Positions 1 through 8,393 of a stretch of DNA of 64,000 bases are shown one piece after another. Under the pieces are notes generated by a model. The model was not told where the DNA came from. It saw only the letters and a program-made list of their open reading frames with translations, and did no database searches. The stretch is from contig DASZMA010000059.1 in assembly GCA_035552095.1 (NCBI GenBank), positions 3,145-67,144 of the forward strand, in the 5' to 3' direction. Origin of the DNA: Bog-473 sp035552095. Its GTDB lineage: Bacteria > Actinomycetota > Acidimicrobiia > Acidimicrobiales > RAAP-2. Both the position numbers and the translations under genes were made by a program. The first letter of the stretch is position 1; every line of letters begins with the position of its first letter.

Positions 1-1171
1 CCAGGAGGGCCGCGCCCAGGGTGCCCAGGAGGAGGCCGACCTGGGCGCCGGCGAAGAGGGTCGAATGGCCGAAGACGGCGTGGGCGAACAGCAGGGGAAC
101 CGTGAGGCCCATGCCGCAGAGGAGGGCGATCCCGATCATCTGCCGCCAGCTGGTCCGTTCGGGCAGGTTGCACACACCGAGGCGGACCATGACCAACACG
201 GCCAGCGTGATGCCCAGCATCTTGCCCACCGTGCGGGCGGTGAAGGTCGCCGTGACTACCGACGTGGCCGCCGAGTGGTGCCACAGGGCGCCGGTGAGGA
301 GCACGCCGCCATTGGCCAGGACGAAGAGCGGCAGCACCACGTAGCTGGAGAGCGCGTGTACCGGCCCTTCGAGGCGTCTCCCGGCCCGGGCCCCGCCGGC
401 GACGGGGACCAGCAGTCCCACGAACGCTCCGGCCAGGGACGGCTCGATCCCGCCGCGCACGAAGAGGTACCAGACCACGATGGCCGCCACCACGTAGGGC
501 CACCAGGCCTGACGCACCGTGCGCCGGAGTAGGGCGACCGCGCCCAGAGCAATCACCCCGCCCACCAGCCACCACAGCTGCAGGCGGGTGGAGGCCACGA
601 CGGCCAGGACGACCACCGAGGCGACGTCGTCGGCGATGGCCAGGGCGAGAACGAAGGTACGCAGCGGGCGGGGCACCCGGGCGCCCAGCAGGGCGATGGC
701 CCCGAGCGTGAAGGCCACGTCGGTGGCCATCGGGATGCCCCAACCCCGAGCGACGCCGCCGACCGGATGCAGCACCGCGACCGTGATGAGGTAGACCAAG
801 GCGGCGCCCGCCATGCCACCCAGCGCGGCGACGGCGGGGAGGAGGGCATTGCGGGCGTCCCGCAGGGAGCCGTCGGCCACCTCGCGTCCGATCTCGAGGC
901 CGATGGCCAAGAAGAAGATGGTCATCAGCCCGTTGTCGATCTCGTTGGCCACGGTGTGGAGCGCCGGGGGCACCGGCTCGGTGTGGCTGGTGACCGTGTG
1001 GGCCCAGGCCGAGAAATAGGAGTGGGGATCGGCGTTGGCCCAGACCAACGCGGCCAGCAGTGCCCCCACCAGGACGAGGCCGCCCGCCATCTCGGTCTGA
1101 CCGAATTGGGTCAGCGCATCGGCCCACGCCAGAGGGTGCCAAGCCGGTGGCGCCGAATGCCCGGAACGCAT
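1..1171 (-). CDS. nhaA: Na+/H+ antiporter NhaA (partial, runs off the left edge)
   Basis: This is a membrane antiporter that exchanges cytoplasmic Na+ for external H+, giving Na+ and pH homeostasis. Reading leftward from an ATG at 1171 gives 390 uninterrupted codons. The protein shows NhaA landmarks: VANEIDNGLMTIFFLAIGLE near residue 75, then IPMATDVAFTLG (the conserved Asp of helix IV), then LALAIADDVASV (the paired ion-binding aspartates of helix V). Family members are about 390 residues long, so only the last few residues are missing. The sequence AAGGATGA supports the chosen ATG. The gene is divergent from the MFS exporter with about 90 bases between starts. The assignment is strong; only the 3' end is unknown. 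Confidence 0.93.
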   Translation of the reverse strand, partial: MRSGHSAPPAWHPLAWADALTQFGQTEMAGGLVLVGALLAALVWANADPHSYFSAWAHTVTSHTEPVPPALHTVANEIDNGLMTIFFLAIGLEIGREVADGSLRDARNALLPAVAALGGMAGAALVYLITVAVLHPVGGVARGWGIPMATDVAFTLGAIALLGARVPRPLRTFVLALAIADDVASVVVLAVVASTRLQLWWLVGGVIALGAVALLRRTVRQAWWPYVVAAIVVWYLFVRGGIEPSLAGAFVGLLVPVAGGARAGRRLEGPVHALSSYVVLPLFVLANGGVLLTGALWHHSAATSVVTATFTARTVGKMLGITLAVLVMVRLGVCNLPERTSWRQMIGIALLCGMGLTVPLLFAHAVFGHSTLFAGAQVGLLLGTLGAALL

Positions 1172-1262
1172 CAGGTCATCCTTGCCGGTCCGGCCTGCCA
1201 AGATTGCACCCGGATGGACATCTTTGGGCTGAGCGGGGACCGTGGCTGACGGGGAGGTCGAC

Positions 1263-3326
1263 GTGACCGCCGCCGCACCACCGGTGATGGAGCAGATCAC
1301 CAAGCGCCGGCTGTGGTTCATCCTGGGCGCCCTCCTGCTCGGGATGCTCCTGGCCGCGTTGGACCAGACCATCGTCTCCACGGCGCTGCCGACCATTGTG
1401 GGGGAGCTGCACGGCGGGTCCCATCTGGCCTGGGTGGTCACGGCGTACCTGCTCACCTCGACGGTCTCCACCCCGTTATGGGGGAAGCTGGGTGACCAGT
1501 ACGGCCGGAAGTTCTTCTTTCAGGCGGCCATCGCCATCTTCATCGTGGGCTCGGCCCTGTCGGGGTTCAGCCACACCATGACCGAGCTGATCGCCTTCCG
1601 GGCCGTCCAGGGCCTGGGCGGCGGGGGGCTGATGGTGGGCGCCCAGACCATCATCGGCGATGTGGTCTCGCCGCGCGAGCGGGGCCGCTACATGGGGCTG
1701 TTCGGGGCCATGTTCGCCGTCGCCACCGTCATCGGCCCGCTCATCGGTGGGTTGTGCGTGACGTACCTGTCCTGGCGCTGGGTGTTCTATATCAACCTGC
1801 CGCTGGGGGTGCTGGCCCTCTTCGTGACCGGGACGGTCCTGCCGGGCGCCCTGCGCCGGGTGCACCACGCCATCGACTACGCCGGCACCGTCATGCTCTC
1901 TGGTGGTGCCACCCTGCTGATCATCTTCGCCAGTCTGGGTGGCATCTCGTGGTCGTGGGCCTCGACGCAGAGCATCGCCTGCGCGCTGGGCGGGGTGGTC
2001 CTCATCGTCCTCTTCCTGCTGGCCGAGCACCGGGCCAAGGAGCCGGTCATTCCGCTCCGGCTGTTCGGTGAGCGCGTCTTCTCTTCGGCCAGCGCCATCG
2101 GCTTCGTCATGGGGTTCGCCATGTTCGGCGCCCTGACCTTCCTGCCCCTCTTCCTGCAGAACGTGAAGGGCATCAGCCCCACCTTGTCCGGCCTGCGCAT
2201 CCTGCCGCTCATGGGCGGCATGCTCGGCGCTTCGGTCATCTCCGGGCGCCTGGTGACCCGGTGGGGCCGCTACAAGGTCTTTCCCGTCGTCGGCACGGCC
2301 ATGATGACGTTGGGCGCCTACCTCATGTCCCTGATCGGCGTGCACACCGGGGCCTGGGTCATGGCCGCCTACATGTTCGTCTTCGGCATCGGCCTCGGGC
2401 TGATCATGCAGGTGCTGGTGGTGGCGGTCCAGAACGCGGTGTCGTACCAGGACCTCGGCGTGGCCACCTCGAGCGCCACCTTCTTCCGGGGGATCGGGGG
2501 CTGTTTCGGCACGGCCGTCTTCGGGGCCATTTACGCCAATGTGCTGACCGGCAAACTGGCCCCGGTCGTCGCCTCCCTGCCCCGCGTCCACGGGGCCTCG
2601 GTCAACCTGCAGACCCAGGATCCCGCCGCGCTGACGCAGCTGCGCCGGGCCCTACCCACCGTGTACCACGAGGTCATCGCCGCCATCACCTTTGCCACCC
2701 AGCGGGTGTTCCTGGTGGCGGTGCCCATCGCCTTCGCCGCCTTCCTGCTCAGCTGGCTCCTGCCCGAGCGCGAGCTGCGCAAGACCGTGCAGACGGTCGA
2801 CACCGGCGAGGCCTTCGGGCTGCAGGAGACCCGGTCGTCGCTCGAGGAAATTGAGCTGGCGCTGCATCGCTTCGCCAGCAAGGAGAACCGGGCTGAGCTC
2901 TACCAGACGCTGGCCAGCCGGGCCGGCATCGATCTGCCGCCGCGATCGTGCTGGCTCCTCTACCGCCTGGCTGACCAGCCGGCCGCCACCGTGCACGAAG
3001 TGGCCAGCCGGCTCAAGGTGGACAGCCAGATCATCCAACCCGGGGTCGACGGCCTGGTCTCGGCCGGCATGGTCGAAGAGGTCCAGCGGGGCACTGAGTG
3101 CGATCTGGCCCTGACGCCTGCGGGTTCCGACGCCATCGCCCGCCTGGTCGAGGCGCGCCGGAGCGGGTTGACCGAGCTGCTCGAGGGTTGGAATCCCCAA
3201 GAGCATCCCGAGGTCATTGAGATGGTCAAGGAGTTGGCGGGCGCGCTGCTGGCCGACGACAAGCGGTTGGTGGCCGACGCGCTGCCCCAGACGGCCGCCG
3301 CCTCGAGCGGCGGGGGAGCGGCCTGA
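1263..3326 (+). CDS. DHA2/EmrB-type MFS drug exporter with C-terminal winged-helix domain
   Basis: This is a proton-driven multidrug exporter of the 14-helix MFS class. Motif A (GKLGDQYGRKFF) and motif C (GPLIGG) are visible in the N-terminal half. The start chosen is the GTG at 1263, which has GGGGAGG five bases upstream; an in-frame GTG at 1242 lacks such a site. The protein is 687 residues, about 180 longer than a plain DHA2 exporter. After the last helix (ending near residue 500) comes a soluble tail. Residues of roughly 540-630 read like a MarR-type winged helix (SCWLLYRLADQPAATVHEVA, then VDGLVSAGMVEE). The tail could be a cytoplasmic ligand or DNA sensor, which is inference. The substrate is unknown. 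Confidence 0.9.
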   Translation: MTAAAPPVMEQITKRRLWFILGALLLGMLLAALDQTIVSTALPTIVGELHGGSHLAWVVTAYLLTSTVSTPLWGKLGDQYGRKFFFQAAIAIFIVGSALSGFSHTMTELIAFRAVQGLGGGGLMVGAQTIIGDVVSPRERGRYMGLFGAMFAVATVIGPLIGGLCVTYLSWRWVFYINLPLGVLALFVTGTVLPGALRRVHHAIDYAGTVMLSGGATLLIIFASLGGISWSWASTQSIACALGGVVLIVLFLLAEHRAKEPVIPLRLFGERVFSSASAIGFVMGFAMFGALTFLPLFLQNVKGISPTLSGLRILPLMGGMLGASVISGRLVTRWGRYKVFPVVGTAMMTLGAYLMSLIGVHTGAWVMAAYMFVFGIGLGLIMQVLVVAVQNAVSYQDLGVATSSATFFRGIGGCFGTAVFGAIYANVLTGKLAPVVASLPRVHGASVNLQTQDPAALTQLRRALPTVYHEVIAAITFATQRVFLVAVPIAFAAFLLSWLLPERELRKTVQTVDTGEAFGLQETRSSLEEIELALHRFASKENRAELYQTLASRAGIDLPPRSCWLLYRLADQPAATVHEVASRLKVDSQIIQPGVDGLVSAGMVEEVQRGTECDLALTPAGSDAIARLVEARRSGLTELLEGWNPQEHPEVIEMVKELAGALLADDKRLVADALPQTAAASSGGGAA

Positions 3327-3330
3327 CGGT

Positions 3331-4329
3331 TCACCCGTCCGAGAGGGCGGCCCGCAGGCGCTGTTGGGCGGCGTCGTCGGCGCCGAGGGCATCGAGGCCC
3401 AGCAGGGCGGCTCCCAGGACCGGTGGCGCGCTGAGCCGTCGCAACAGGGCGCGGGGCGCCACCGCCTGGATCCCGGCCGCCACCCGGGCGTGGAAGGCGA
3501 CGTCGTCCGTGTCGAAGATGCCCCCGCCGAGCACGACCTCGACGTCCTCCCCGGCCACGCCCAACCGGGTGATGGCGGCGGTGGCGAAGAGGACCACTTC
3601 GTCGGCCAGGATGTCGGCGGCCAGCCGCGACGGCTGGTCACCGTCAGTGGCAGCCCCGAGGAGGACGCGGGCCAACTCGAACAGCCGCCCGTAGCCGATC
3701 TCTCCGGTGTAGACGGCGGTCAGCACCGCCTCGGCGTCAACCTGCTCGAAGTGAGCGGCGACCCGTTGGCGCAGCAGGGTGGGCTGGCCCCGGCCGTCGC
3801 CGGCCCGCAGGGCCAGGCCCAGGGCGCGCACACCTAGCCACGAACCGCCCGGCGCGAAGTCGCCCGAGAGCTCGGCCAAGGCGGGGAAGCGGACCGACTG
3901 CCCGTCGGGCCCGACCCCGGCGCAGTTCAGCCCGGTGCCGCAGACCACGCCGATGCCCCAGTTCGCGATGGTGCCGGCCCGGGAGACGGCGAAGGTGTCG
4001 TTGCGCAGCAGATCGGTGCCGGTCCAGCCGCGCAGCGCAATGGCCGGGGCCAGACGGGCTTCGTCCACCGGCAGATCCAGGCCGGCCAGGCAGTAGACGC
4101 CGAGCGGGCACAGGGGGAAGGGGGGATCAGTGATGCCGGCGTCCCGGGTCACCGCCGCGATCACCTCGCCCAGCGCATCGAGCGCGCCGTCGAGTCCGAC
4201 CAGTTGATGATTGCTCGGCCCGACCCGGGCCCGACCCAGCAGGGTGCCGTCGGCCGAGACGAGGACGGCGTCGGTTTTGGTGCTCCCGCCGTCGAGGGCC
4301 AGGAGGGCGGGTACCGGGTCGGAGCTCAC
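3331..4329 (-). CDS. BadF/BadG/BcrA/BcrD-family sugar kinase (N-acetylglucosamine kinase-like)
   Basis: This 332-residue protein belongs to the ASKHA fold. The phosphate-1 loop is ALDGGSTKTDAVLV near the N-terminus, and the second glycine-rich signature is VVCGTGLNCAGVG. The GDFAPGGSWLG stretch typifies BadF-type N-acetylglucosamine kinases, which phosphorylate GlcNAc or glucosamine with ATP. It is divergent from a GH4 glycosidase, with only 23 bases between the two start codons, so the pair probably serves uptake or recycling of an amino sugar or beta-glucoside. The GTG start at 4329 lies six bases after TACTAT on the minus strand, so the mRNA is likely leaderless. Exact substrate is inferred. 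Confidence 0.82.
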   Translation of the reverse strand: MSSDPVPALLALDGGSTKTDAVLVSADGTLLGRARVGPSNHQLVGLDGALDALGEVIAAVTRDAGITDPPFPLCPLGVYCLAGLDLPVDEARLAPAIALRGWTGTDLLRNDTFAVSRAGTIANWGIGVVCGTGLNCAGVGPDGQSVRFPALAELSGDFAPGGSWLGVRALGLALRAGDGRGQPTLLRQRVAAHFEQVDAEAVLTAVYTGEIGYGRLFELARVLLGAATDGDQPSRLAADILADEVVLFATAAITRLGVAGEDVEVVLGGGIFDTDDVAFHARVAAGIQAVAPRALLRRLSAPPVLGAALLGLDALGADDAAQQRLRAALSDG

Positions 4330-4335
4330 GGACGG

Positions 4336-4345
4336 ATAGTAGGTT
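4336..4345. promoter_or_regulatory. Overlapping divergent -10 elements of the kinase and GH4 genes
   Basis: On the minus strand TACTAT (4341-4336) ends six bases before the kinase GTG. On the plus strand TAGGTT (4340-4345) ends seven bases before the GH4 GTG. Neither start has a Shine-Dalgarno sequence. The two -10 hexamers share bases 4340-4341, so transcription from one strand should compete with the other. No good -35 element is visible for either. Confidence 0.5.
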
Positions 4346-4352
4346 CCCGAGC

Positions 4353-5636
4353 GTGGGGATCAAGGTGGCCGTGGTCGGCGGAGGGAGCACCTACACCCCC
4401 GAGTTGGTGGACGGGCTCTGTGATCACGAGGACCGGATGGTCGTCGACGACCTGGTCCTGCTCGACCCGAGCGAGGAACGTCGAGCCGCGGTGGGAGGAC
4501 TCTCCGAACGGATCCTGCGCCGCCGCGGCTGGGCCGGCAGCTTCTCCACCACGGCCGATCGGGATGCCGCGTTGGAGGGAGCCGACTTCGTCGTGGTCCA
4601 GCTGCGCATCGGCGGCCAGGCGGCCCGGCATGTCGATGAGACGCTGCCCGTCGGCTACGGCTGCCTGGGCCAGGAGACGACCGGGGCGGGAGGGTTGGCC
4701 AAGGCCCTGCGTACCGTGCCCACCGTGCTCGAACTGGCGGAGGAGACGGCCAAGCGAGCCAATCCGGGAGCGTGGTTCGTCGACTTCACCAACCCGGTGG
4801 GCATCGTCACCCAGGCCCTCCTCGACGACGGTCACCGCGCCGTGGGGCTGTGCAATGTGGCTATCTGGGCCCAGCGCCGCCTGGGCCACTATCTCGGCGC
4901 CGACCCCGATGGGGTGGAGATCGAGCACGTGGGGCTCAACCACCTGACCTGGATCCGCTCGGCCCGCCTGGCCGGGGAAGCCGAGGACCGCTTGCCCGAA
5001 CTGTTCGACCGCTGCGGCCCCGAGCTCGAACTGGAGAGCGGGGTCCCCCTCGACGTGCTCCGGCTGCAGCAGGCCCTGCCCTCGTACTACGTGCACTACT
5101 ACTACCAGCACGACGCCGAGGTGGCGCAACAGTCGGCTCCCGGCCACCGCTCCCGGGCCGACGTGGTGGCCGAGCTGGAGGCCACACTGCTCGAGGAGTA
5201 CCGGAACCCCGAGCTGGTGACCAAACCGGCGGCGCTGTCGTACCGGGGCGGCGCGTTCTACTCCCTGGCCGCGGTGCGGCTCATGGCGTCCCTGCACGCC
5301 AACACCGGCGACGTGCAGGTGGTCGACATGCGCAACGACGGGGCCATCCCGGGCCTGCCCGACGATGCCGTGGTCGAGACCCGGGCCGTGGTCGATGCCG
5401 ACGGGGCACACCCGCTGCCGCAGCGGCCGCTCCCGCCCGAGATGTTGGGGTTGATGCAGCACGCCAAGGCCTACGAGCGCCTGGCCGTACAGGCGGCCCG
5501 CTCGGGCAGCCGCGACGACGTGGTGCGCGCCCTCCTGGCCAATCCGATCGTCGGGCAGTACCCGTTGGCCGCTGAGCTGGCCGATGCCCTGCTGGCGGCC
5601 AACAAGCACCATCTGCCCCGGTTCTTCCCCGACTGA
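4353..5636 (+). CDS. 6-phospho-beta-glucosidase-like glycoside hydrolase, family GH4
   Basis: GH4 enzymes cleave phosphorylated glycosides by an NAD+ and Mn2+ dependent redox mechanism in the cytoplasm. The N-terminal Rossmann motif KVAVVGGGSTYTPELVDGL is intact. The metal/substrate region reads GLCNVAIWAQRR, where many family members have CNVPIG, and HVGLNHLTWIRS follows with the conserved Asn-His. The length of 427 residues is normal for the LicH/CelF subgroup. It is paired divergently with a sugar kinase. No phosphotransferase (PTS) gene is nearby, so how the phosphorylated substrate would be generated is unclear; the kinase next door may supply it. The substrate is inferred from the family only. 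Confidence 0.85.
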   Translation: MGIKVAVVGGGSTYTPELVDGLCDHEDRMVVDDLVLLDPSEERRAAVGGLSERILRRRGWAGSFSTTADRDAALEGADFVVVQLRIGGQAARHVDETLPVGYGCLGQETTGAGGLAKALRTVPTVLELAEETAKRANPGAWFVDFTNPVGIVTQALLDDGHRAVGLCNVAIWAQRRLGHYLGADPDGVEIEHVGLNHLTWIRSARLAGEAEDRLPELFDRCGPELELESGVPLDVLRLQQALPSYYVHYYYQHDAEVAQQSAPGHRSRADVVAELEATLLEEYRNPELVTKPAALSYRGGAFYSLAAVRLMASLHANTGDVQVVDMRNDGAIPGLPDDAVVETRAVVDADGAHPLPQRPLPPEMLGLMQHAKAYERLAVQAARSGSRDDVVRALLANPIVGQYPLAAELADALLAANKHHLPRFFPD

Positions 5637-5721
5637 CCCGCCCCCGCCCGCCCGGCTTGCTCGGTGGGCTCGGCCCGCGGCAACGGTTGCGGTCGCGGGA
5701 GCGGCACAGCACACTGGTCGG

Positions 5722-6084
5722 GTGTCCCCGGGGAAGATCGTCATCGCCCGCGTGTACGACGAAATCGGCCCGGATCCGGCGCCGCGCATCCTGGTCGATC
5801 GACTGTGGCCTCGGGGAATGGCCAAAGCGGACGCCCCGTTCACGACCTGGGCCAAGGAGGTGGCGCCGAGCGCAGCACTGCGCCGGTGGTACGGGCACGT
5901 GGAGGAGCGGTTCGAAGAGTTCGGGCATCGCTACCGGGCCGAACTCGCCGTTTCCCCGTGGGCCGAGGCGTTGGAGGATCTGCGCACCCGCATCGGCGGG
6001 AACGACGCCTGGTTGCTCACCGCCACCAGGTTGCTGCCGTACTCGCATGCGGCGGTGTTGCGGGACGTGCTGGAGGGCGATTGA
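5722..6084 (+). CDS. DUF488 (YeaO-like) protein
   Basis: This small 120-residue cytoplasmic protein has the DUF488 hallmark region: YDEIGPDPAPRILVDRLWPRG followed by a WAKEVAPS segment and a Trp-Tyr-Gly-His-containing helix. The family has no firmly established function. The start is taken as the GTG at 5722, because homologous sequence begins a few residues later (KIVIARVYDE); an upstream frame to 5584 overlaps the GH4 gene and looks non-coding. CACACT six bases before the GTG could be a weak -10 of a leaderless transcript. Its last codons overlap the promoter of the next gene. Confidence 0.78.
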   Translation: MSPGKIVIARVYDEIGPDPAPRILVDRLWPRGMAKADAPFTTWAKEVAPSAALRRWYGHVEERFEEFGHRYRAELAVSPWAEALEDLRTRIGGNDAWLLTATRLLPYSHAAVLRDVLEGD

Positions 6085-6108
6085 CGGCTCTGGCGTCGGT
6101 CGTAAGGT
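6081..6108 (+). promoter_or_regulatory. Putative promoter of the HicA-like gene
   Basis: TTGACG (6081-6086), a 16-base spacer, and TAAGGT (6103-6108) match a housekeeping sigma-70 promoter. The -35 hexamer overlaps the stop codon of the preceding DUF488 gene. A transcript would carry a short leader with an AAGGAG ribosome-binding site before the ATG at 6136. Confidence 0.5.
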
Positions 6109-6135
6109 CGAAGGCGCAAGGACAAGGAGCGTGAC

Positions 6136-6411
6136 ATGACAGAGGGCAAAGAGCTGGACGGGCACCATCGGGCCACGGTGGAGAAGATCTTCAGCCATCC
6201 GGTGAGCCACAACATCCAGTGGCACGACGTCCTCTCACTCCTGGAGAACGTGGCCACGGTGACCGAAGAGCGAGACGGTCGCTACAAGGTGGCCCTGGGC
6301 AGTGAGAAGGAGACGTTCGACATCCCCCGCCATCACGACATCAGCGAGCAGCAGGTGGTCGACCTGCGCCGGATGCTCAAGGCGGTCGGCATCACCCCCG
6401 AGTCGGCGTAG
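6136..6411 (+). CDS. HicA-like small protein (no HicB partner)
   Basis: This is a 91-residue basic protein. Residues of roughly 35-85 (WHDVLSLLE, then a strand ERDGRYKVALG, then FDIPRHHDISEQQVVDLRR) follow the order helix, strand, strand, Pro-Arg-His, helix seen in HicA mRNA-interferase folds. The family catalytic His would be expected in the middle strand, but the sequence there is GRYKVAL, so an active toxin is doubtful. No antitoxin-like gene is adjacent. It has its own likely promoter at 6081-6108. The fold similarity is my reading; function unknown. Confidence 0.6.
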   Translation: MTEGKELDGHHRATVEKIFSHPVSHNIQWHDVLSLLENVATVTEERDGRYKVALGSEKETFDIPRHHDISEQQVVDLRRMLKAVGITPESA

Positions 6412-6431
6412 CCACCCGGGTCGCGGCCGCC

Positions 6432-7778
6432 CTAGCCGGCGTTGTCGGTCGGTGCGGTCGTGGTCGACGGCGGCTTGGTCGTCGTGGTGGTCTTGGCCCC
6501 GGTGGTCGCCGTCGTCGTGGTCGTGGTGGTCCGGGCGCCCGCCGCGGGAGCGGTGGTCGTCGTGGTGGCAGCGGCGGGCACGGTGGTGGTGGTCGTCGGG
6601 GCGACGAAGGGCGCGGTCTCCCCCTTCTCGGAGGCCAAGCTGGAGGACGGGGTGACCGTCAAGCCGGTGCAGGACCGCGCCGCGTTCCAGCTGGCCAGGG
6701 CGGTGGTCATGGGTGTGCCGCTGAGCGGCTCGGGCAGGCCGTTGAGGTCAGTGGCTGGTCGCCACACAGGTGAGGTGATGTGGCGCCCGACCGCGGTCAC
6801 CAGGAGCGAGCCGCTGTCGGTCTCGGGGGCGGTGTTGTCGTAGAAGGCGAAGTTGCCCAGGCCGTAGTCGACGTAGGCGTCGCCCATGTAGCCGGCGCCC
6901 TGCAGGACGTGGGCATTGGTGCCGATCACGATGTCGGCCCCGGCGTTGACCAGCTCTTGGGCCAGCGGCACCTGCTGGGCGTCGGGGCAGGTGGCCAGCT
7001 CGGTGCCCCAGTGCAGGTAGACCACGACGGTGTCGGAGGTGCGCCGGGCTTGCTGCACGGCTTTGATCAGCTCGGTCGGATCGAGCGCGGAGGCCACGCC
7101 GGGCTGCGTGGTCGAGGCCGTCCAGGTGCTGACCAGATTGGCGGCGATGACCTGGGTGGCGGCGATGATGGCGATCCGTTGCCCGTTGACCGTCGTCCGG
7201 TACGGCGCGAACGCCTGGGCCGCGGTGTTCCCGATGCCGATGATGGGGAAGTTGGCCGTCTGGGCGGCGGCCAGGTCCTGGGTCAGCCCGGCGGTGCCGC
7301 AGTCCAACCCGTGGTCGTTGGCCTGGGAGGCCACCGTCACGCTGGCGTTGTGCAGGGCGGTCAGCGCGGTGGCCGGCGCGTAGAAGATGTAGGGCTTGGG
7401 TTGGGGTGTCGGGCAGGTGCTCGTGGTCACGGCTGACTCCAGGTTGACCATGCGCACCTGGGCGCCGCCCAGGAGTTGGGCCACGGTGTTGCCCAGCGCC
7501 GTGGCCGGGTTCTGGGTCAGCCGGGCCCCCACCGCTCCCTCGAAGTGCACGTCGCCCCCGAAGGCCAGGGTGACGGCCTTGCCGTCGCCCGTCCAATTGG
7601 GGTTGAGGGGGGAGTGGGATGGGAAGGTCACCACCGTGTGGTGGGTGCCGGCCGAGCTGGTTTTGGCCGGCTTCTTGGTCCCTCCGGAGAGGAAGACGAC
7701 ATAGATCAGGAGCAGGAAGATGAGGCCGCCGACCACTGCGACCTGTTGTCGTCTGCGGCGGACCCTGCGTGAGACCAC
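6432..7778 (-). CDS. CapA-family metallophosphatase-like envelope protein with Thr-rich tail
   Basis: The 448-residue protein starts with a basic stretch and one membrane anchor (residues 13-32), so the rest is extracytoplasmic. The domain is of the CapA/PgsA type: LAFGGDVHFEGAVG, NLESAVTTS, ASQANDHGLDCG, YLHWGTELATCP and IGTNAHVLQGAG. These supply the Asp, Asn and His metal ligands of the calcineurin-like fold. CapA proteins take part in poly-gamma-glutamate capsule export, but no capB/capC is nearby, so the role here is open. From about residue 385 the protein is a Thr/Ala/Pro low-complexity tail (DNA 6440-6610). Start is GTG 7778, six bases after CATAGT, probably leaderless. Confidence 0.82.
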   Translation of the reverse strand: MVSRRVRRRRQQVAVVGGLIFLLLIYVVFLSGGTKKPAKTSSAGTHHTVVTFPSHSPLNPNWTGDGKAVTLAFGGDVHFEGAVGARLTQNPATALGNTVAQLLGGAQVRMVNLESAVTTSTCPTPQPKPYIFYAPATALTALHNASVTVASQANDHGLDCGTAGLTQDLAAAQTANFPIIGIGNTAAQAFAPYRTTVNGQRIAIIAATQVIAANLVSTWTASTTQPGVASALDPTELIKAVQQARRTSDTVVVYLHWGTELATCPDAQQVPLAQELVNAGADIVIGTNAHVLQGAGYMGDAYVDYGLGNFAFYDNTAPETDSGSLLVTAVGRHITSPVWRPATDLNGLPEPLSGTPMTTALASWNAARSCTGLTVTPSSSLASEKGETAPFVAPTTTTTVPAAATTTTTAPAAGARTTTTTTTATTGAKTTTTTKPPSTTTAPTDNAG

Positions 7779-7835
7779 GTGGGCACTATGTCACACGCCC
7801 TGCGGAACGTTCACTCGGTGAGGCGGTGCCTGCGC

Positions 7836-8393
7836 TCAGGACGAAGGGGTCGGGTCCAGCCGGGCGGCCAGATTGGTGGCGATGCCCCGGCACCCGGCGG
7901 CGATCATGGCCAGGCAGGCGTCGAACTCCGCCGCGTCGCCGTAGTACGGGTCGGGCACATCGGCGGCCGCCCCGGCGGCCCGGTCGAATGACCGCAGCAG
8001 ATGGAGGCGGTCGGGGTCGCTGCCCAGGCCGCGCAGGGTCTGTTGGTGCCGGCGGTCGAGCGACACGATCAGGTCCATGTGGCCGAGCGACGATCGGGTG
8101 ACCTGGTGGGCCACGTGGGCGTGCGGCGGAAAGCCGGCGCGCTGTAGGGCGGCCGCCGCCCGCGGGTCCATGGGCTCTCCTTCGTGCCAGGGCCCGGTGC
8201 CGGCGCTGGTGACCTCGACCAGGGGTCCGAGCCGGGTGGCATCGGTGAGGGCGAGGTCCTCGACCATGGAGCGGAGGGCCACCTCGGCCATGGGCGAGCG
8301 GCAGATGTTGCCGGTGCACACGAAGACGACCCGGTAGGGCGGGCCGTTCCGTGGGCGCGGCAGGACCAGGTTGTCGTAGGTGGGGCGGCTCAC
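7836..8393 (-). CDS. Low-molecular-weight protein-tyrosine phosphatase
   Basis: This is a cytoplasmic phosphatase acting on phosphotyrosine, or possibly on small phosphoesters or arsenate. The N-terminal P-loop VVFVCTGNICRSPMAEV contains the CX5R catalytic motif, and the general-acid Asp lies in VPDPYYGD near the C-terminus. The GTG at 8393 is chosen as start because it overlaps the stop of the upstream acyl-CoA ligase (GTGA, 8393-8390), implying translational coupling; a longer frame to 8453 lies within that ligase. The length of 185 residues is slightly above the usual 150-165 because of N-terminal and central insertions. Confidence 0.88.
   Translation of the reverse strand: MSRPTYDNLVLPRPRNGPPYRVVFVCTGNICRSPMAEVALRSMVEDLALTDATRLGPLVEVTSAGTGPWHEGEPMDPRAAAALQRAGFPPHAHVAHQVTRSSLGHMDLIVSLDRRHQQTLRGLGSDPDRLHLLRSFDRAAGAAADVPDPYYGDAAEFDACLAMIAAGCRGIATNLAARLDPTPSS

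Noticed and set aside
6440..6620. Repetitive sequence that might be a CRISPR or satellite array
   Set aside because: It is Thr-codon-rich low complexity coding for the CapA-like tail, without spaced identical repeats.
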